Notes: generated by a model not told the origin, from the letters alone. A DNA stretch of 64,000 nucleotides from CAYIHX01 sp964363305 (GCA_964363305.1 CAYIHX010000019.1:1-64000), one strand, 5' to 3'. Shown: positions 25,876-35,239, counted from the stretch's first letter. Translations and numbers: made by a program.

Positions 25876-26706
25876 ATGAATTTATCGTCGACCGATTCTG
25901 AATTCGAGACCTATCGCTTGCATCGACGATTTGATCGGATGGGCCGTCTCGTCGGCGATGATGCCATGAAGAAGCTCATGAGTTCTCATGTGATGGTGAT
26001 CGGTTTGGGTGGAGTGGGTTCTTGGGCGGTCGAAGCTCTGATGCGAAGTGGAGTGGGCGAGGTCACGCTCGTCGATTTCGATGAGATCTGCATCACGAAC
26101 ACGAATCGCCAGCTGCACGCACTTACCGGCTTGGTTGGTCAGAACAAGGCAGACGTGCTCGCCGAGCGGATGAGGCGAATTAATCCGCTGGCAAAAGTGA
26201 ACGCGGTCGTAAAGTTCTACGCTAAAAATACTGCGGAGGAGATCTTCGCGAGGCGTCCAGACTTCGTGATCGACGCGATCGATAACGTCACTGCGAAGTG
26301 CAACTTGATTGCGCGCTGTCGGGCCGAGGGGATTCCGATTGTGGTTTCGACCGGAAGCGCCGGGCGCATGGATCCCACTCAGTTGCGTGTGACGGATCTC
26401 GCCGAAACGGAGATCGATCCTTTGGCGAAGGCTGTGCGAAGAATTTTGCGCCAGGAGTATGGGTTTGCGGAGAAGGGGCCGTTCGGCGTGCAGGCCGTGT
26501 TTTCATTCGAGCCACCCACCCTGCCGTACGAGCTGGCGTATGATGACGGCAAGGGCTTTAAGTGTGTTTGTCCGCAAGGGGAGAACAACCTCAATACCTG
26601 CGATGCTAAGAACATCATTCTCGGTAACGCCTCTTTTGCGACCGGGGCGTTTGGGCTTGCCTGCGCCTCGCACGTGGTGCGTCAGTTGATCGCTGCCGAG
26701 ATATAA
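25876..26706 (+). CDS. tcdA: tRNA threonylcarbamoyladenosine dehydratase TcdA
   Basis: A 276-residue E1-like (ThiF/MoeB fold) enzyme that uses ATP to cyclise t6A37 in tRNA. The nucleotide-binding motif is VMVIGLGGVGSWAVEAL, followed by DFDEICITNTNRQ, the CsdL/TcdA signature. TcdA normally receives sulfur-carrier help from CsdE, absent here. ATG 25876 gives a family-length N-terminus; the longer frame runs into the HiPIP terminator. Confidence 0.93.
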   Translation: MNLSSTDSEFETYRLHRRFDRMGRLVGDDAMKKLMSSHVMVIGLGGVGSWAVEALMRSGVGEVTLVDFDEICITNTNRQLHALTGLVGQNKADVLAERMRRINPLAKVNAVVKFYAKNTAEEIFARRPDFVIDAIDNVTAKCNLIARCRAEGIPIVVSTGSAGRMDPTQLRVTDLAETEIDPLAKAVRRILRQEYGFAEKGPFGVQAVFSFEPPTLPYELAYDDGKGFKCVCPQGENNLNTCDAKNIILGNASFATGAFGLACASHVVRQLIAAEI

Positions 26707-26758
26707 GAACGTCTAAGATGTGACGCTCTGCAGTTACACAAAGGAAAGAGAACTATCC

Positions 26759-26786
26759 TTGACAGATTTCCCGGGCTCTCTACACT
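26759..26786 (+). promoter_or_regulatory. Sigma70-type promoter for the subtilase gene
   Basis: TTGACA (26759-26764) and TACACT (26781-26786) are 16 bp apart. The -35 is a perfect match and the -10 matches four of six. A ~155-nt leader would separate it from the coding region. Confidence 0.6.
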
Positions 26787-26807
26787 GGGTAGATCTTGCA
26801 GTATCCG

Positions 26808-26925
26808 TCACACCTTTCAGCCAAGTAAAAGGGTGTGCGGGCACCCGAGGTCTTGAGAGTCCTTTTTCTCAAGGTTTCGAGCGCCCGGTTTTTCAGTGTA
26901 ATCGGGCGAAGTGATTTCTAAACAC
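26808..26925 (+). promoter_or_regulatory. Structured 5' leader of the subtilase mRNA
   Basis: Two hairpins lie in the leader: CACACCTTT near 26809 pairs with AAAGGGTGTG near 26827, and CTTGAG near 26853 pairs with CTCAAG near 26869 within a longer GGGC...GCCC frame. I cannot assign a known riboswitch class. Confidence 0.35.
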
Positions 26926-26951
26926 CTCATGCCTCATGAAGGAGGAGCCCC

Positions 26952-28694
26952 ATGTTCCAAGCTGGAAGGCCTTTCGGCACGGATGCCGTGAAACAGTTTC
27001 TATCTCCGCTAGCGCTTGTCGTTTGCGCCGTATTTTCGTTCGCGTTCGCGGCTGAAGCGGCGAACCCGAAGGGGCGCCTGGCCGCCCATGTTCCGGGTGA
27101 GTTTCTGGTCAAGGTTCGCTCCGATGGAATGGGCATGATGAGCGTGAAGGCGGCCGAGGGCGTCGTCCGACAGGCGTTGAGTGCCAAGAGCTTGGGTTTA
27201 GCCATCGAATCGATCTCCCCCTTGCGTACTGACGCGCGGATTCAGAAGGTGAAGTTGACCCATGCCCAGTCGCTTGAAGCGGCGTTGAATCGCTTGAATG
27301 CAAACCCCCGGATTGAATACGCCGAGCCAAACTACATTTATCAGATCAGCTCCTATGAGCGCGCTTTCAACCTGCCAAACGACGAGATGGTGGGACAGCT
27401 TTGGGGGATGAAAAATACTGGGCAGGCCGATAAGAGCGGCCAAGTGGGGACGCCGGGCGCGGACATCAATGTTGCTCCGCTTTGGGAGATGGGCATCACC
27501 GGTGATCGTCGAATCACCGTCGCGATCATCGATACCGGGGTATCTTGGACGCACCCTGACCTGGTCGATAACTTGTATACGAATCCGGGAGAAATCGCTG
27601 GGAACGGAATCGATGATGACGGCAACGGCTACATCGACGACGTCCACGGCTGGAACTTCGAAGGAAAGTCGAACAATTCGACCGATGATCATGATCACGG
27701 CAGTCATTGCGCCGGGACCATCGGCGGTACCGGTAATAACGGAATCGGCGTCGCGGGGGTGAACTGGAAAGTTTCCCTGATGCCCTTGAAGTTCTTGAGC
27801 GCGAGCGGCAGCGGGAGTCTTGACGATGCAGTCGACGCCATCAACTACGCGACGATGATGCACGTCAATGTGATGAGCAACAGCTGGGGCGGCGGTGGTT
27901 TCTCGCAGACTATGCTGGATGCGATTACTCGCGCGAAGGACGCGGGGATCTTGTTCGTGGCGGCGGCTGGAAATGCGTCCTCGAACAATGATGCGACCCC
28001 GACTTATCCCTCGAATTACGTCGTCGATAACGTGCTCTCGGTGGGGGCGACGGATAATCGCGATACCTTGGCGAGTTTTTCTTGCTTCGGTAAGCGCACG
28101 GTTCATGTTGCTGCTCCGGGTAACTGGATTCTCAGCAGCGTGAAAAACGGTGGCTACGATCTGTTCCGAGGAACCTCGATGGCCACGCCTCATGTGGCGG
28201 GGATTGCAGCCCTGCTTCTTTCGGCGCACCCAGAGTGGGGTTTCGCCGAGTTGAAGGATCGTCTCATTCGTTCGAGCCCCAAGCTGGAGACTTTGAAGCG
28301 TAAGGTGAAGTCCGGTGGTCGTGTCGACGCGTATAATGCGATGATGGGGATCTTCCCTCCGACCAATGAACCGGATGAATCAGCCTGGCAGGATGTGGCG
28401 TTCGCGATCGAGACGGAGCATCCTTACAAGGAAGACAGCGATCTGACCTTCCCGATCGAGGTCGAAGGCGCGAAGTTTGTGCGCGTCGTTTTTGATCGAA
28501 TCGATCTGGAGCAGGGGTACGACAAGGTGTGGCTTGAGAATTCCGCTGGTGATCGGATCGATGAGCTGAGTGGCCGATCTGACAACTATGTGTCTGAATA
28601 TTTCGAAGGCGGCAGTGGACGGATCCGGTTCTCCTCTGACTCGTCGGTTAGTAGTTGGGGCTTCTCTATCACCCGCATTCAGGTGATTCGCTAA
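26952..28694 (+). CDS. Secreted subtilisin-like serine protease (S8)
   Basis: A 580-residue exported protease. A signal peptide (to about residue 37, AEAAN) is followed by an I9-like propeptide (VPGEFLVKV...NPRIEYAEPNY), a subtilase domain (about 150-465) and a C-terminal beta domain (about 485-580, CUB/PPC-like; IRFSSDSSVSSWGFSI). The catalytic triad is Asp in AIIDTGVSW (~193), His in DHGSHCAGT (~249) and Ser in GTSMATPHVAG (~409), with oxyanion Asn in AAAGNASS. GAAGGAGGAG precedes the ATG. Probably an extracellular degradative enzyme. Confidence 0.93.
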   Translation: MFQAGRPFGTDAVKQFLSPLALVVCAVFSFAFAAEAANPKGRLAAHVPGEFLVKVRSDGMGMMSVKAAEGVVRQALSAKSLGLAIESISPLRTDARIQKVKLTHAQSLEAALNRLNANPRIEYAEPNYIYQISSYERAFNLPNDEMVGQLWGMKNTGQADKSGQVGTPGADINVAPLWEMGITGDRRITVAIIDTGVSWTHPDLVDNLYTNPGEIAGNGIDDDGNGYIDDVHGWNFEGKSNNSTDDHDHGSHCAGTIGGTGNNGIGVAGVNWKVSLMPLKFLSASGSGSLDDAVDAINYATMMHVNVMSNSWGGGGFSQTMLDAITRAKDAGILFVAAAGNASSNNDATPTYPSNYVVDNVLSVGATDNRDTLASFSCFGKRTVHVAAPGNWILSSVKNGGYDLFRGTSMATPHVAGIAALLLSAHPEWGFAELKDRLIRSSPKLETLKRKVKSGGRVDAYNAMMGIFPPTNEPDESAWQDVAFAIETEHPYKEDSDLTFPIEVEGAKFVRVVFDRIDLEQGYDKVWLENSAGDRIDELSGRSDNYVSEYFEGGSGRIRFSSDSSVSSWGFSITRIQVIR

Positions 28695-28787
28695 GCCTCC
28701 TTCCGCATCGTAAGATTTGTACGGAGTAGGGGCTCACCTCAGGGATCCTGGGTTGAGCCTCTGCCCATTTCTGGGTACCCTTTGTGG

Positions 28788-29342
28788 ATGCGTACTTCCC
28801 TGATCGGTCTCTTGCTGTTTGTCTTTCTTGCCGGTGGCATCGGCTCCGCTTCCGCAAACTCGCCGGCCCTTGTTCCCAGTCCGACCCCTGTTCCCAGTCC
28901 GTCCCCCGTTCCGAGTCCGTCCGCAGCGCCCGAGAAGCTCAAACGCGAGGTCGCGCAGGGTTTGCAGAAATCATTTGATCGCGCCCAAGCGACCTATCTC
29001 CAGGCTCTGAAGCACCGGCAGAAGATGGAGTTCGATGAGCTCATTGCAAATCAGCGGCAACGACGCAAAGAGTGGGATCAGAGTGAGAAAGAGAAGCGCC
29101 ACTTGTTCTTCAAGGAGAATCCTCGCGGTGAGGATCGCCGGGTCTTCATCAAGGATTTCATCGATCGCCGCAAGGCGTTCGCGCGGATTCTCAGTGACGA
29201 GAAATCGAGTCGCAAGCGCGACCATGCTGTTCGAAAGAAGGCGGTAGTTGCCGAGCTTTCAGAGAAGAGGAAAGCGTTCCTCAAAAAAATTGCCGTCTTG
29301 GATCAGCCCGAATCGAATCTCTGGCCGCAGGGATCGCCTTAA
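28788..29342 (+). CDS. Exported charged helical protein with a Pro-Ser linker
   Basis: A 184-residue protein: signal peptide (to ASAN, about 24), a PSPxPV repeat linker (about 28-46; a periodic Pro-Ser run as used to cross peptidoglycan) and a Lys/Arg/Glu-rich long-helix domain likely to be a coiled coil. ATG 28788 is preferred over TTG 28782. Convergent with rel. Function unknown. Confidence 0.75.
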   Translation: MRTSLIGLLLFVFLAGGIGSASANSPALVPSPTPVPSPSPVPSPSAAPEKLKREVAQGLQKSFDRAQATYLQALKHRQKMEFDELIANQRQRRKEWDQSEKEKRHLFFKENPRGEDRRVFIKDFIDRRKAFARILSDEKSSRKRDHAVRKKAVVAELSEKRKAFLKKIAVLDQPESNLWPQGSP

Positions 29343-29354
29343 ATCCGAGCGTAA

Positions 29355-31541
29355 CTAAGACCGCAGGCGCTCAACCGAGATCACTCCGCGCTTGGCCTCG
29401 AGCGCCTGTGAGACTTTTTGCAGTTGCACGAGATCGGTTACCTCGACGTCGAAGAGCGCGATCGCCTTCTTGTCTTTCGTGGTGCGGATATTGGCCGATG
29501 CGATGTTCACGCCGCAGGCCGCGATGGTTTGTGACATGAGGGCCAAGAGTCCGGGCTCATCCAGCGAAAGAACCCGAATGCGGACATGCCGACGCATCGA
29601 GGCTTTGTCGGCCAGGTTCCATTCGACGTCGATTTTCCTTTCGACGTCGTTATCGATCGCCTTGCTGCAGGTTGCGGTATGAATGGTGACGCCCCGGCCC
29701 CGTGTGATGAAGCCGACGATCCCATCGCCCGGAAGCGGGTTGCAGCACCGACCGAAGCGGATCAGTACGTCTTCGAGATTGGCCACGCGAATCGCCGTGC
29801 GGGCTTCGGTTTTCTTCTTCGCCACGCCGAGCACACGCTTGAGAAAATTCGCGTCGCCTGCCTTCGCTGCCTCGAGTTTTCGTTCGAGGGCCTCTTTTGG
29901 AACGACCAACGGAATGACGTCATCGGGCTGGATTCGGCCATAACCGACCGCAACGAAGAATTCATCGGAGGTTCGGCAGTTGAAGTGAGTTTGGATTTTT
30001 TCCTGTTCGCCGCTTTTCAGGATTTTTGCCAGGGTGAGGCCATAAGGGCGAATGGCTTTTTCAACCATCTCATTGCCCAGCTCCCTGGCCCGATCCCGTT
30101 CCTGTTGCTTGATGTAAGCGCGAATTTTCGCGCGGGCGCGCGAAGAGCGCGCAATCTTCAGCCAATCTTTCGAAGGAGTCTGCTGCGGAGAGGTCAGGAC
30201 CTCGATCGTGTCCCCCGATTTCAACCGGTGCTTCAGAGGGACGATCCTCCCGTTCACCTTCGCGCCGACGCACCGGTTTCCCACGTCGGTATGAACCGCG
30301 TAAGCGAAGTCGAGCGGGGTCGCCCCGTGACTCAGCTCTTTGACCTCGCCCTGGGGCGTAAAGACAAAGACGTCTTCCGCAAAGAGGTCGATCTTTACGG
30401 TTTCTAGAAACTCATTCGGATCGCTGAGGTCCTTGTGCCATTGCAGGAGGCGGCTCACCCACTCGACGTTCTCGTGCGAGCGCGAGTCGAAGCGGCCTTC
30501 CTTGTACTTCCAGTGCGCGGCAATCCCCCTTTCGGCGACGGTGCCCATCTCGTGGGTTCGAATCTGTATTTCGATTCGTTCGCCATCGGGCGCGATCACC
30601 GTGGTGTGGAGCGCTTGGTAGCCGTTCGCTTTCGGCATGGCGATGTAGTCTTTGAAACGTCCCGGGATGGGCTTGTAACTTGCGTGAATCACGCCCAGTG
30701 CTTTGTAGCACTCCGTGATGTTTTCAACGCCAATACGGAAAGCGATCAGGTCGTGAATCTGATCGAAGTCGACGCTTCTGCGCTCCATTTTCTTGTAAAT
30801 GGAGTAAAAATGTTTGGCGCGCCCGGAAATTTGGGCGGCGATTTCGTATTCCTTCAGTCGCTCCTCAAGACCGTTGATGAAATCTTCGATGGATTTTTCG
30901 CGCTCCTTCTTCTTCTTCGAGACGCTTTTCGCCAGGCGGTAATAAACGTCGGGGTGAAGGTAGTGAAGACAGTGGTCCTCAAGCTCGCACTTGATCCAGC
31001 TGATGCCCAGGCGGTTGGCGATAGGGGCGTAGATGTCGACGGTCTCTTGCGCGATGATCTGCTGCTTGGCAGGGGGCAGGTGCTCGAGCGTTCTCATGTT
31101 GTTGAGGCGATCGGCGAGTTTCACGAGGATGACTCGGATGTCCTTCGACATGGCGAGAATCATCTTCCGGAAGTTCTCGGCTTGTTTCTCTTCCGTTGTT
31201 TTGAACGTGATCTTGGAGAGTTTGGTTACGCCATCCACTAGCTCCGCCACGTCCGGGCCGAACTCGGTAGAGATCTGTTCGAGAGTGACTCCCGTATCTT
31301 CAACCGTATCGTGCAGCAGAGCGGTAATGATACTGGGTAGGTCGAGCCGTAGCTCCGCCAGGGTCTGAGCGACTTCCGTGGGATGAATGATGTAGGGCTC
31401 GCCACTCGAACGTTTTTGCCCCAAGTGCGCCTTGGCCGCAAAGGCCCAGGCGTGATCCACTAAGGCGAGGTTCGCATCGGGGTAGTAGGAGAGGATCGCG
31501 ATTTTCAGCGTCTCCAGAGTAACGGGCGGGCGGTCAGACAT
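29355..31541 (-). CDS. Bifunctional (p)ppGpp synthetase/hydrolase (Rel/SpoT)
   Basis: A 728-residue stringent-response enzyme. The HD hydrolase domain is intact (ALLHDTVEDTG; VKLADRLNNMRT), followed by the synthetase domain (IHDLIAFRIGV, FKDYIAMPKANGYQALHTTV), TGS (VFVFTPQGEVKELSHGATPLDFAY), a zinc-finger/helical part with RCCNPLPGDGIVG and a C-terminal ACT domain. Both active sites being present argues for the bifunctional type. It is the last gene of accA-yicC-gmk-rel; the start overlaps gmk by eight bases. Confidence 0.96.
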   Translation of the reverse strand: MSDRPPVTLETLKIAILSYYPDANLALVDHAWAFAAKAHLGQKRSSGEPYIIHPTEVAQTLAELRLDLPSIITALLHDTVEDTGVTLEQISTEFGPDVAELVDGVTKLSKITFKTTEEKQAENFRKMILAMSKDIRVILVKLADRLNNMRTLEHLPPAKQQIIAQETVDIYAPIANRLGISWIKCELEDHCLHYLHPDVYYRLAKSVSKKKKEREKSIEDFINGLEERLKEYEIAAQISGRAKHFYSIYKKMERRSVDFDQIHDLIAFRIGVENITECYKALGVIHASYKPIPGRFKDYIAMPKANGYQALHTTVIAPDGERIEIQIRTHEMGTVAERGIAAHWKYKEGRFDSRSHENVEWVSRLLQWHKDLSDPNEFLETVKIDLFAEDVFVFTPQGEVKELSHGATPLDFAYAVHTDVGNRCVGAKVNGRIVPLKHRLKSGDTIEVLTSPQQTPSKDWLKIARSSRARAKIRAYIKQQERDRARELGNEMVEKAIRPYGLTLAKILKSGEQEKIQTHFNCRTSDEFFVAVGYGRIQPDDVIPLVVPKEALERKLEAAKAGDANFLKRVLGVAKKKTEARTAIRVANLEDVLIRFGRCCNPLPGDGIVGFITRGRGVTIHTATCSKAIDNDVERKIDVEWNLADKASMRRHVRIRVLSLDEPGLLALMSQTIAACGVNIASANIRTTKDKKAIALFDVEVTDLVQLQKVSQALEAKRGVISVERLRS

Positions 31542-32094
31542 GAAGAGCCTTGCGGACCTGTTCCGCCAGTTCGTGATAGGCTCGTTCGAGTTGGTCGTTC
31601 ACTATGACATGGTCGAAAAGCGGCGCCGCGAGCATTTCCTCTTCGGCGTTTTTCATTCGCTTTTCGATCGTTTCAGCGTCATCCGTCCCTCGTGCCAGTA
31701 GGCGCTGACGAAGAACCTCGAGGGTGGGTGGGGCCACGAAAATAGACACTACTCGGTCTGGAAAGGCCTTCCGTAAGCTCGCTGCGCCCTGTACATCGAT
31801 GTCGAGCAATACCCCGCGCCCCTGCGCGAGGTTGTCTCTGACGGTCGTCCTGAGAGTCCCATAGTAGTGATCGTGGACCTTCGCCCATTCGGCGAAGTCG
31901 CTCGCGGTGATTCGCTTTTCAAACTCCTCGCGCTGAAGAAAATAGTACTCCCGGCCATGAACCTCTTGTCCGCGCGGGGCGCGAGTCGTGGCGGAGATCG
32001 AGAGCGTGAGGTTTGGAAAATCTCGAAGCAGTCGTTGACAGAGGGTGGTTTTGCCGGCCCCCGAAGGAGCCGAAACAACGATCAAGCGGCTCAT
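31534..32094 (-). CDS. gmk: Guanylate kinase
   Basis: A 186-residue enzyme phosphorylating GMP to GDP. P-loop APSGAGKTTL, GMP-binding SISATTRAPRGQEVHGREYYF and LDIDVQGA are canonical. In many proteobacteria rpoZ sits between gmk and spoT; here gmk and rel overlap, so rpoZ is absent from its usual place. The start overlaps yicC (ATGA). Confidence 0.96.
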   Translation of the reverse strand: MSRLIVVSAPSGAGKTTLCQRLLRDFPNLTLSISATTRAPRGQEVHGREYYFLQREEFEKRITASDFAEWAKVHDHYYGTLRTTVRDNLAQGRGVLLDIDVQGAASLRKAFPDRVVSIFVAPPTLEVLRQRLLARGTDDAETIEKRMKNAEEEMLAAPLFDHVIVNDQLERAYHELAEQVRKALHV

Positions 32095-33023
32095 TCGATA
32101 TTCATTACCTGTTCTCGGATTTGTTCGAGGCGGACCTTCATCGCCACTACCTCGTTGCTGATGCCCAGATCTTGGGATTTACTGCCGAGCGTGTTGATCT
32201 CCCGGTGCATTTCCTGAAGGAGGAACTCTAATTTTTTTCCCACCGCGCCGCCGGCTGCGAGTGTTTCTTGAAAATGCCCGATGTGTCCGAGAAGGCGGGT
32301 CAGTTCTTCCTCAACATCTCCGCGTTCGAGAATGAGCGCGAGTTCTTGGGCGACGCGGCTTTCGAGAAGTTCTTTGGCTGTCTTATCCGCGATCGGATAG
32401 GCGTCGAAGGCCCTTTGTACGCGAGAGATCAGCGCGCCTTTTTCGAGCGACTGAAGATCCTCGCGGCGAGCGCGAAGGCGGCCCACCGAGGCGGCGTTTT
32501 CATCGACAGCCTCATGAAGGACGCGCCAGAGATTGGCTCCCTCGTGGGTTCGCATCTCTTGGAGGCGATCAATGGCTTGATGGAGGGTCGACTCGAGATG
32601 GGGCCAGAGCTCCTGTGCTTCGCGAGCGGGCGTTTCGGAGGAAGATTTCCTTTGCAGTACATCGGGCAGCAGTGCGATGTCGATGGTGCGGATCGGGTCG
32701 TTGAGCCCCAGGATCAGTTGAATCTTTTTCAGGGACTCGAAATAATATGTTGCGAGGGTATAGTTGGCTTCGGGCGGGGTCTCGTCTCGAGGCGTGAGCG
32801 GCTCGAAATCCACTCTGAGATCCAGCGATCCCCGCGTCAGCCTCGCTTGCGCCAAAGCCCGAGCCTGCGGTTCAAGCGAGACAAACTCGCGCGGAAGGCG
32901 AATCTTCACATCCAAAAATCGATGGTTCAAGGTCTTCAGCTCAACTCGAAGGCGCCCGAGTGGACCTTCCGCTTCAAGAGAGCAGAAGCCGGTCATGGAT
33001 CGGACTGGAGAGGGAGACTTCAT
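32091..33023 (-). CDS. yicC: YicC-family endoribonuclease
   Basis: A 310-residue member of the YicC family, now known to act as an endoribonuclease on RNA. The N-terminus RSMTGFCSLE and ELKTLNHRFLDVKIRLP and the C-terminus EINTLGSKSQDLGIS...KVRLEQIREQVMNIE are the family's two conserved blocks. Linked by overlapping starts and stops to accA and gmk; yicC-gmk adjacency is widespread in bacteria. Confidence 0.94.
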   Translation of the reverse strand: MKSPSPVRSMTGFCSLEAEGPLGRLRVELKTLNHRFLDVKIRLPREFVSLEPQARALAQARLTRGSLDLRVDFEPLTPRDETPPEANYTLATYYFESLKKIQLILGLNDPIRTIDIALLPDVLQRKSSSETPAREAQELWPHLESTLHQAIDRLQEMRTHEGANLWRVLHEAVDENAASVGRLRARREDLQSLEKGALISRVQRAFDAYPIADKTAKELLESRVAQELALILERGDVEEELTRLLGHIGHFQETLAAGGAVGKKLEFLLQEMHREINTLGSKSQDLGISNEVVAMKVRLEQIREQVMNIE

Positions 33024-34117
33024 GAAGACCCATTTTCTTCGGTGAGATTCTGCGCGGGGGCATGAGCCAATGCGAAGTTGCCGAGCTTGCGAAATTTCGC
33101 CAACCGGGCTCGCTGAAGTAGCTGGCCGGGGGGGAGCTTCGTGCGAGCCGAAGGTGATTTTGTTTTTTTCTTGGCCACGGTAGCGGCCACCTGGCTGGTG
33201 TTCTTGAGCCAGGCGAGCACCAGAGGGCTGAAATGTTCATTGAGGGCCTGTGAGAAATGGGTGAACATCGAGGGCCAATTTCGATGGGCGCCGCCTTTGG
33301 GTTCCGGAATAATGCCGTCGATGACTCCCATTTTAAGCAGCTCAGTCGGGCTCATTTTGAGTTTCTCGCTGGCCCGTTCGGCCAGGGAAGAGTCGCTCCA
33401 GAGAATCGACGCGCAGCTTTCCGGAGAAATCACCGAGTAGACCGAAAATTCGGCCATTAATACGCAGTTGCCAATGCCAATCGCCAGCGCGCCGCCAGAA
33501 CCGCCTTCGCCGATAACGACGGAGAGGGTCGGGACGGTCAGGCCAAACATCAGTTGAATGCTTTCGGCGATCGCGGCCGACTGTCCGCGCTCCTCAGCAT
33601 CGATGCCTGGATAGGCGCCCGGCGTGTCGATCAGGGCGATCACCGGAAGGCGTGAGCGTTCGGCCAGCTGCATGAGGCGCATGGCCTTGCGGTATCCTTC
33701 GGGGCGAGCCATCCCAAAGTTCCGTTCCATTTTCTGTTTCGTGGTGCGACCCTTCTGTTGGCCTAAAATGAGGACAGGGATAGCCGGTACCCCCGGGCCA
33801 GGGCTCCAACTCGCGATCCCGCCGAGTAGGGCCTGATCATCCCCGAACGCGCGGTCACCGTGTAGCTCCATGAAATCAGGAAAGAGGGCGTCTACATAGT
33901 CGCGGGTGTGGGGCCGATTCGGATGGCGTGAGAGCTGAACTTTCTGCCAGGGCGTGAGCTTCGAGAAGGTCTCATCGACGAGAAGAAGGACCTTTTTCTC
34001 GAGAAGCGCTATTTCTTGGGCAAAGTCGACGCCTTCCTCTCTGGATAGCTCTCTCAGGTCCTGGAGACGGCGCTCAAGATTATGGATGGGTTTTTCAAAG
34101 TCGAGAAAAGCTTCCAT
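33020..34117 (-). CDS. accA: Acetyl-CoA carboxylase carboxyltransferase subunit alpha
   Basis: A 365-residue carboxyltransferase subunit catalysing malonyl-CoA formation with AccD. Conserved blocks include DFEKPIHNLE, LHGDRAFGDDQALLGGIA, GRTTKQKMERNFGMARPEGYRKA, DTPGAYPGIDAEERGQ and SGGALAIGIGN. It carries an ~45-residue basic C-terminal extension (VAKKKTKSPSARTK) beyond the usual ~320 residues. It heads the operon; accD is not in the window. Confidence 0.96.
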   Translation of the reverse strand: MEAFLDFEKPIHNLERRLQDLRELSREEGVDFAQEIALLEKKVLLLVDETFSKLTPWQKVQLSRHPNRPHTRDYVDALFPDFMELHGDRAFGDDQALLGGIASWSPGPGVPAIPVLILGQQKGRTTKQKMERNFGMARPEGYRKAMRLMQLAERSRLPVIALIDTPGAYPGIDAEERGQSAAIAESIQLMFGLTVPTLSVVIGEGGSGGALAIGIGNCVLMAEFSVYSVISPESCASILWSDSSLAERASEKLKMSPTELLKMGVIDGIIPEPKGGAHRNWPSMFTHFSQALNEHFSPLVLAWLKNTSQVAATVAKKKTKSPSARTKLPPGQLLQRARLAKFRKLGNFALAHAPAQNLTEENGSS

Positions 34118-34156
34118 GTCGCTAAGTTACCCGACCTCGAGCGTGGCGTAAACTTG

Positions 34157-34573
34157 CTATTGTTCGGATTGCCATCCGATAACGCGTCCCGCTTCAAAGT
34201 AGACGCTTCGGGCGCTACCGAGTCCGTTTTGGCTCGACAGACCGGTGTAGTAGATCCAGCGTTGGTTGCCATAGGTGGGGGATCCCGCGGTCTCGACCTC
34301 TCCTGGCTCCCCCCATACCTCACGAACGTCTGTCATGGACATGCCTTGCACCAGGTCGCGTCGAGCGAGGGCACTTCGAATGCTTTCTGAGGTGGCGGGA
34401 TCACGGGCGACGGCGCGGGAGTAGTGAATTTCGTCTGAAACATCGCCATTCGAGGGGGGGAGGGTTGAGTACAGGTCTCTTCCGGTCACCTCCACGGAGG
34501 AACAGCCCGTTGCCAGTCCGAGGAGCGTAGTGGCAAGAAATGTCAGAGGTAACGAGCTTTTTGGTTGGGGCAT
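34157..34573 (-). CDS. BamE/SmpA-like outer-membrane lipoprotein
   Basis: A 138-residue lipoprotein (lipobox ATGC near residue 22). The C-terminal half, with LVQGMSMTDVREVWGEPGEVE and NQRWIYYTG, resembles the SmpA/OmlA fold in which a G-M-s-x-x-V-x-x-x-x-G-x-P helix-strand unit recurs. AGGAGG lies four bases upstream of the ATG; longer open frames upstream are shadows of the divergent FliL-like gene. Confidence 0.8.
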   Translation of the reverse strand: MPQPKSSLPLTFLATTLLGLATGCSSVEVTGRDLYSTLPPSNGDVSDEIHYSRAVARDPATSESIRSALARRDLVQGMSMTDVREVWGEPGEVETAGSPTYGNQRWIYYTGLSSQNGLGSARSVYFEAGRVIGWQSEQ

Positions 34574-34651
34574 AGGGCCTCCTTTCTTCTTTCTTCGCAT
34601 CGGAAGCATTTCGCGCTGCCTCGAGAGGCATTTTTTTCCTACAATGGGAGG

Positions 34652-35239
34652 GTGTCGAAGAAAAAAAAGACCCAGCTTCCCCTGAAAATCCGTGCCCAGC
34701 TGCTGCTGGCAAGCCTCATGGAGGTTTTGTACTCCGCTCGTTCTGATGAAAAGGAGGAGCGCGTGATGGCGAAGGTCTTTCTCGTCTCGAGCGCAGTCGC
34801 CTTGTTCGTGGCGGTCGCGGGCGGAATGGCCGTCGCCTTGGTCCGCGGTTTCGGGGGAGGAGGGCGTCATGCTCCGCTGAATCCCGTGAAGACGCGCTTG
34901 GCCTTGTTGGCGGAAGAGGCGCTCAAAAAAAACAATACTTTCACGCTCGGAGCTTTCGAGGTTGAGCTGACGCCGGCGAAGCAGGATGGTACCCCTTTTT
35001 TGGCCGAATTCGAGTTGGTTGCGCAATGTCTGACCCAGGAGGCTTGCGATTTTCTCGAACGGCATCCGGATCTCGTGCGAAGCGAGATCAACGCCGTCCT
35101 TTTGCCGATGCCTCGCGAGGAGGCGCTGGGGCGAGAGGGAAAGGATAAGATCAAAAAGACGATTGTTCAGCGCTTGAACGCGATCATTCCGATCGGTCAC
35201 CTTGAGGGGGTCTATTTCACCCAGTTTCGGGTGGAATGA
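34652..35239 (+). CDS. FliL-like membrane protein
   Basis: A protein of up to 195 residues with a basic cytoplasmic N-terminus, one transmembrane helix (VFLVSSAVALFVAVAGGMAV) and a periplasmic FliL-type domain ending in the characteristic GVYFTQFRVE. FliL associates with the flagellar stator, but homologues occur outside flagellar loci, and no flagellar gene is near. The start is uncertain: GTG 34652 gives a plausible N-terminus, whereas ATG 34766 has the best ribosome site (AAGGAGGAG). Confidence 0.72.
   Translation: MSKKKKTQLPLKIRAQLLLASLMEVLYSARSDEKEERVMAKVFLVSSAVALFVAVAGGMAVALVRGFGGGGRHAPLNPVKTRLALLAEEALKKNNTFTLGAFEVELTPAKQDGTPFLAEFELVAQCLTQEACDFLERHPDLVRSEINAVLLPMPREEALGREGKDKIKKTIVQRLNAIIPIGHLEGVYFTQFRVE

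Noticed and set aside
26780..26798. Sigma54 promoter TGGGTAGATCTTGC before the subtilase
   Set aside because: The GG to GC spacing is nine rather than ten bases; the TTGACA/TACACT pair fits better.
26787..26951. Cyclic-di-GMP (GEMM) or other named riboswitch in the subtilase leader
   Set aside because: The conserved GEMM core sequences are absent; only generic hairpins are present.
27198..28229. A 343-codon minus-strand frame opposite the subtilase
   Set aside because: It mirrors a strongly supported protease with full catalytic triad; long antisense frames are expected at this GC content.
34574..35200. N-terminal extension of the BamE-like lipoprotein across the FliL-like gene
   Set aside because: The lipobox signal begins at 34573 with AGGAGG; the extension is antisense to a recognisable FliL domain.
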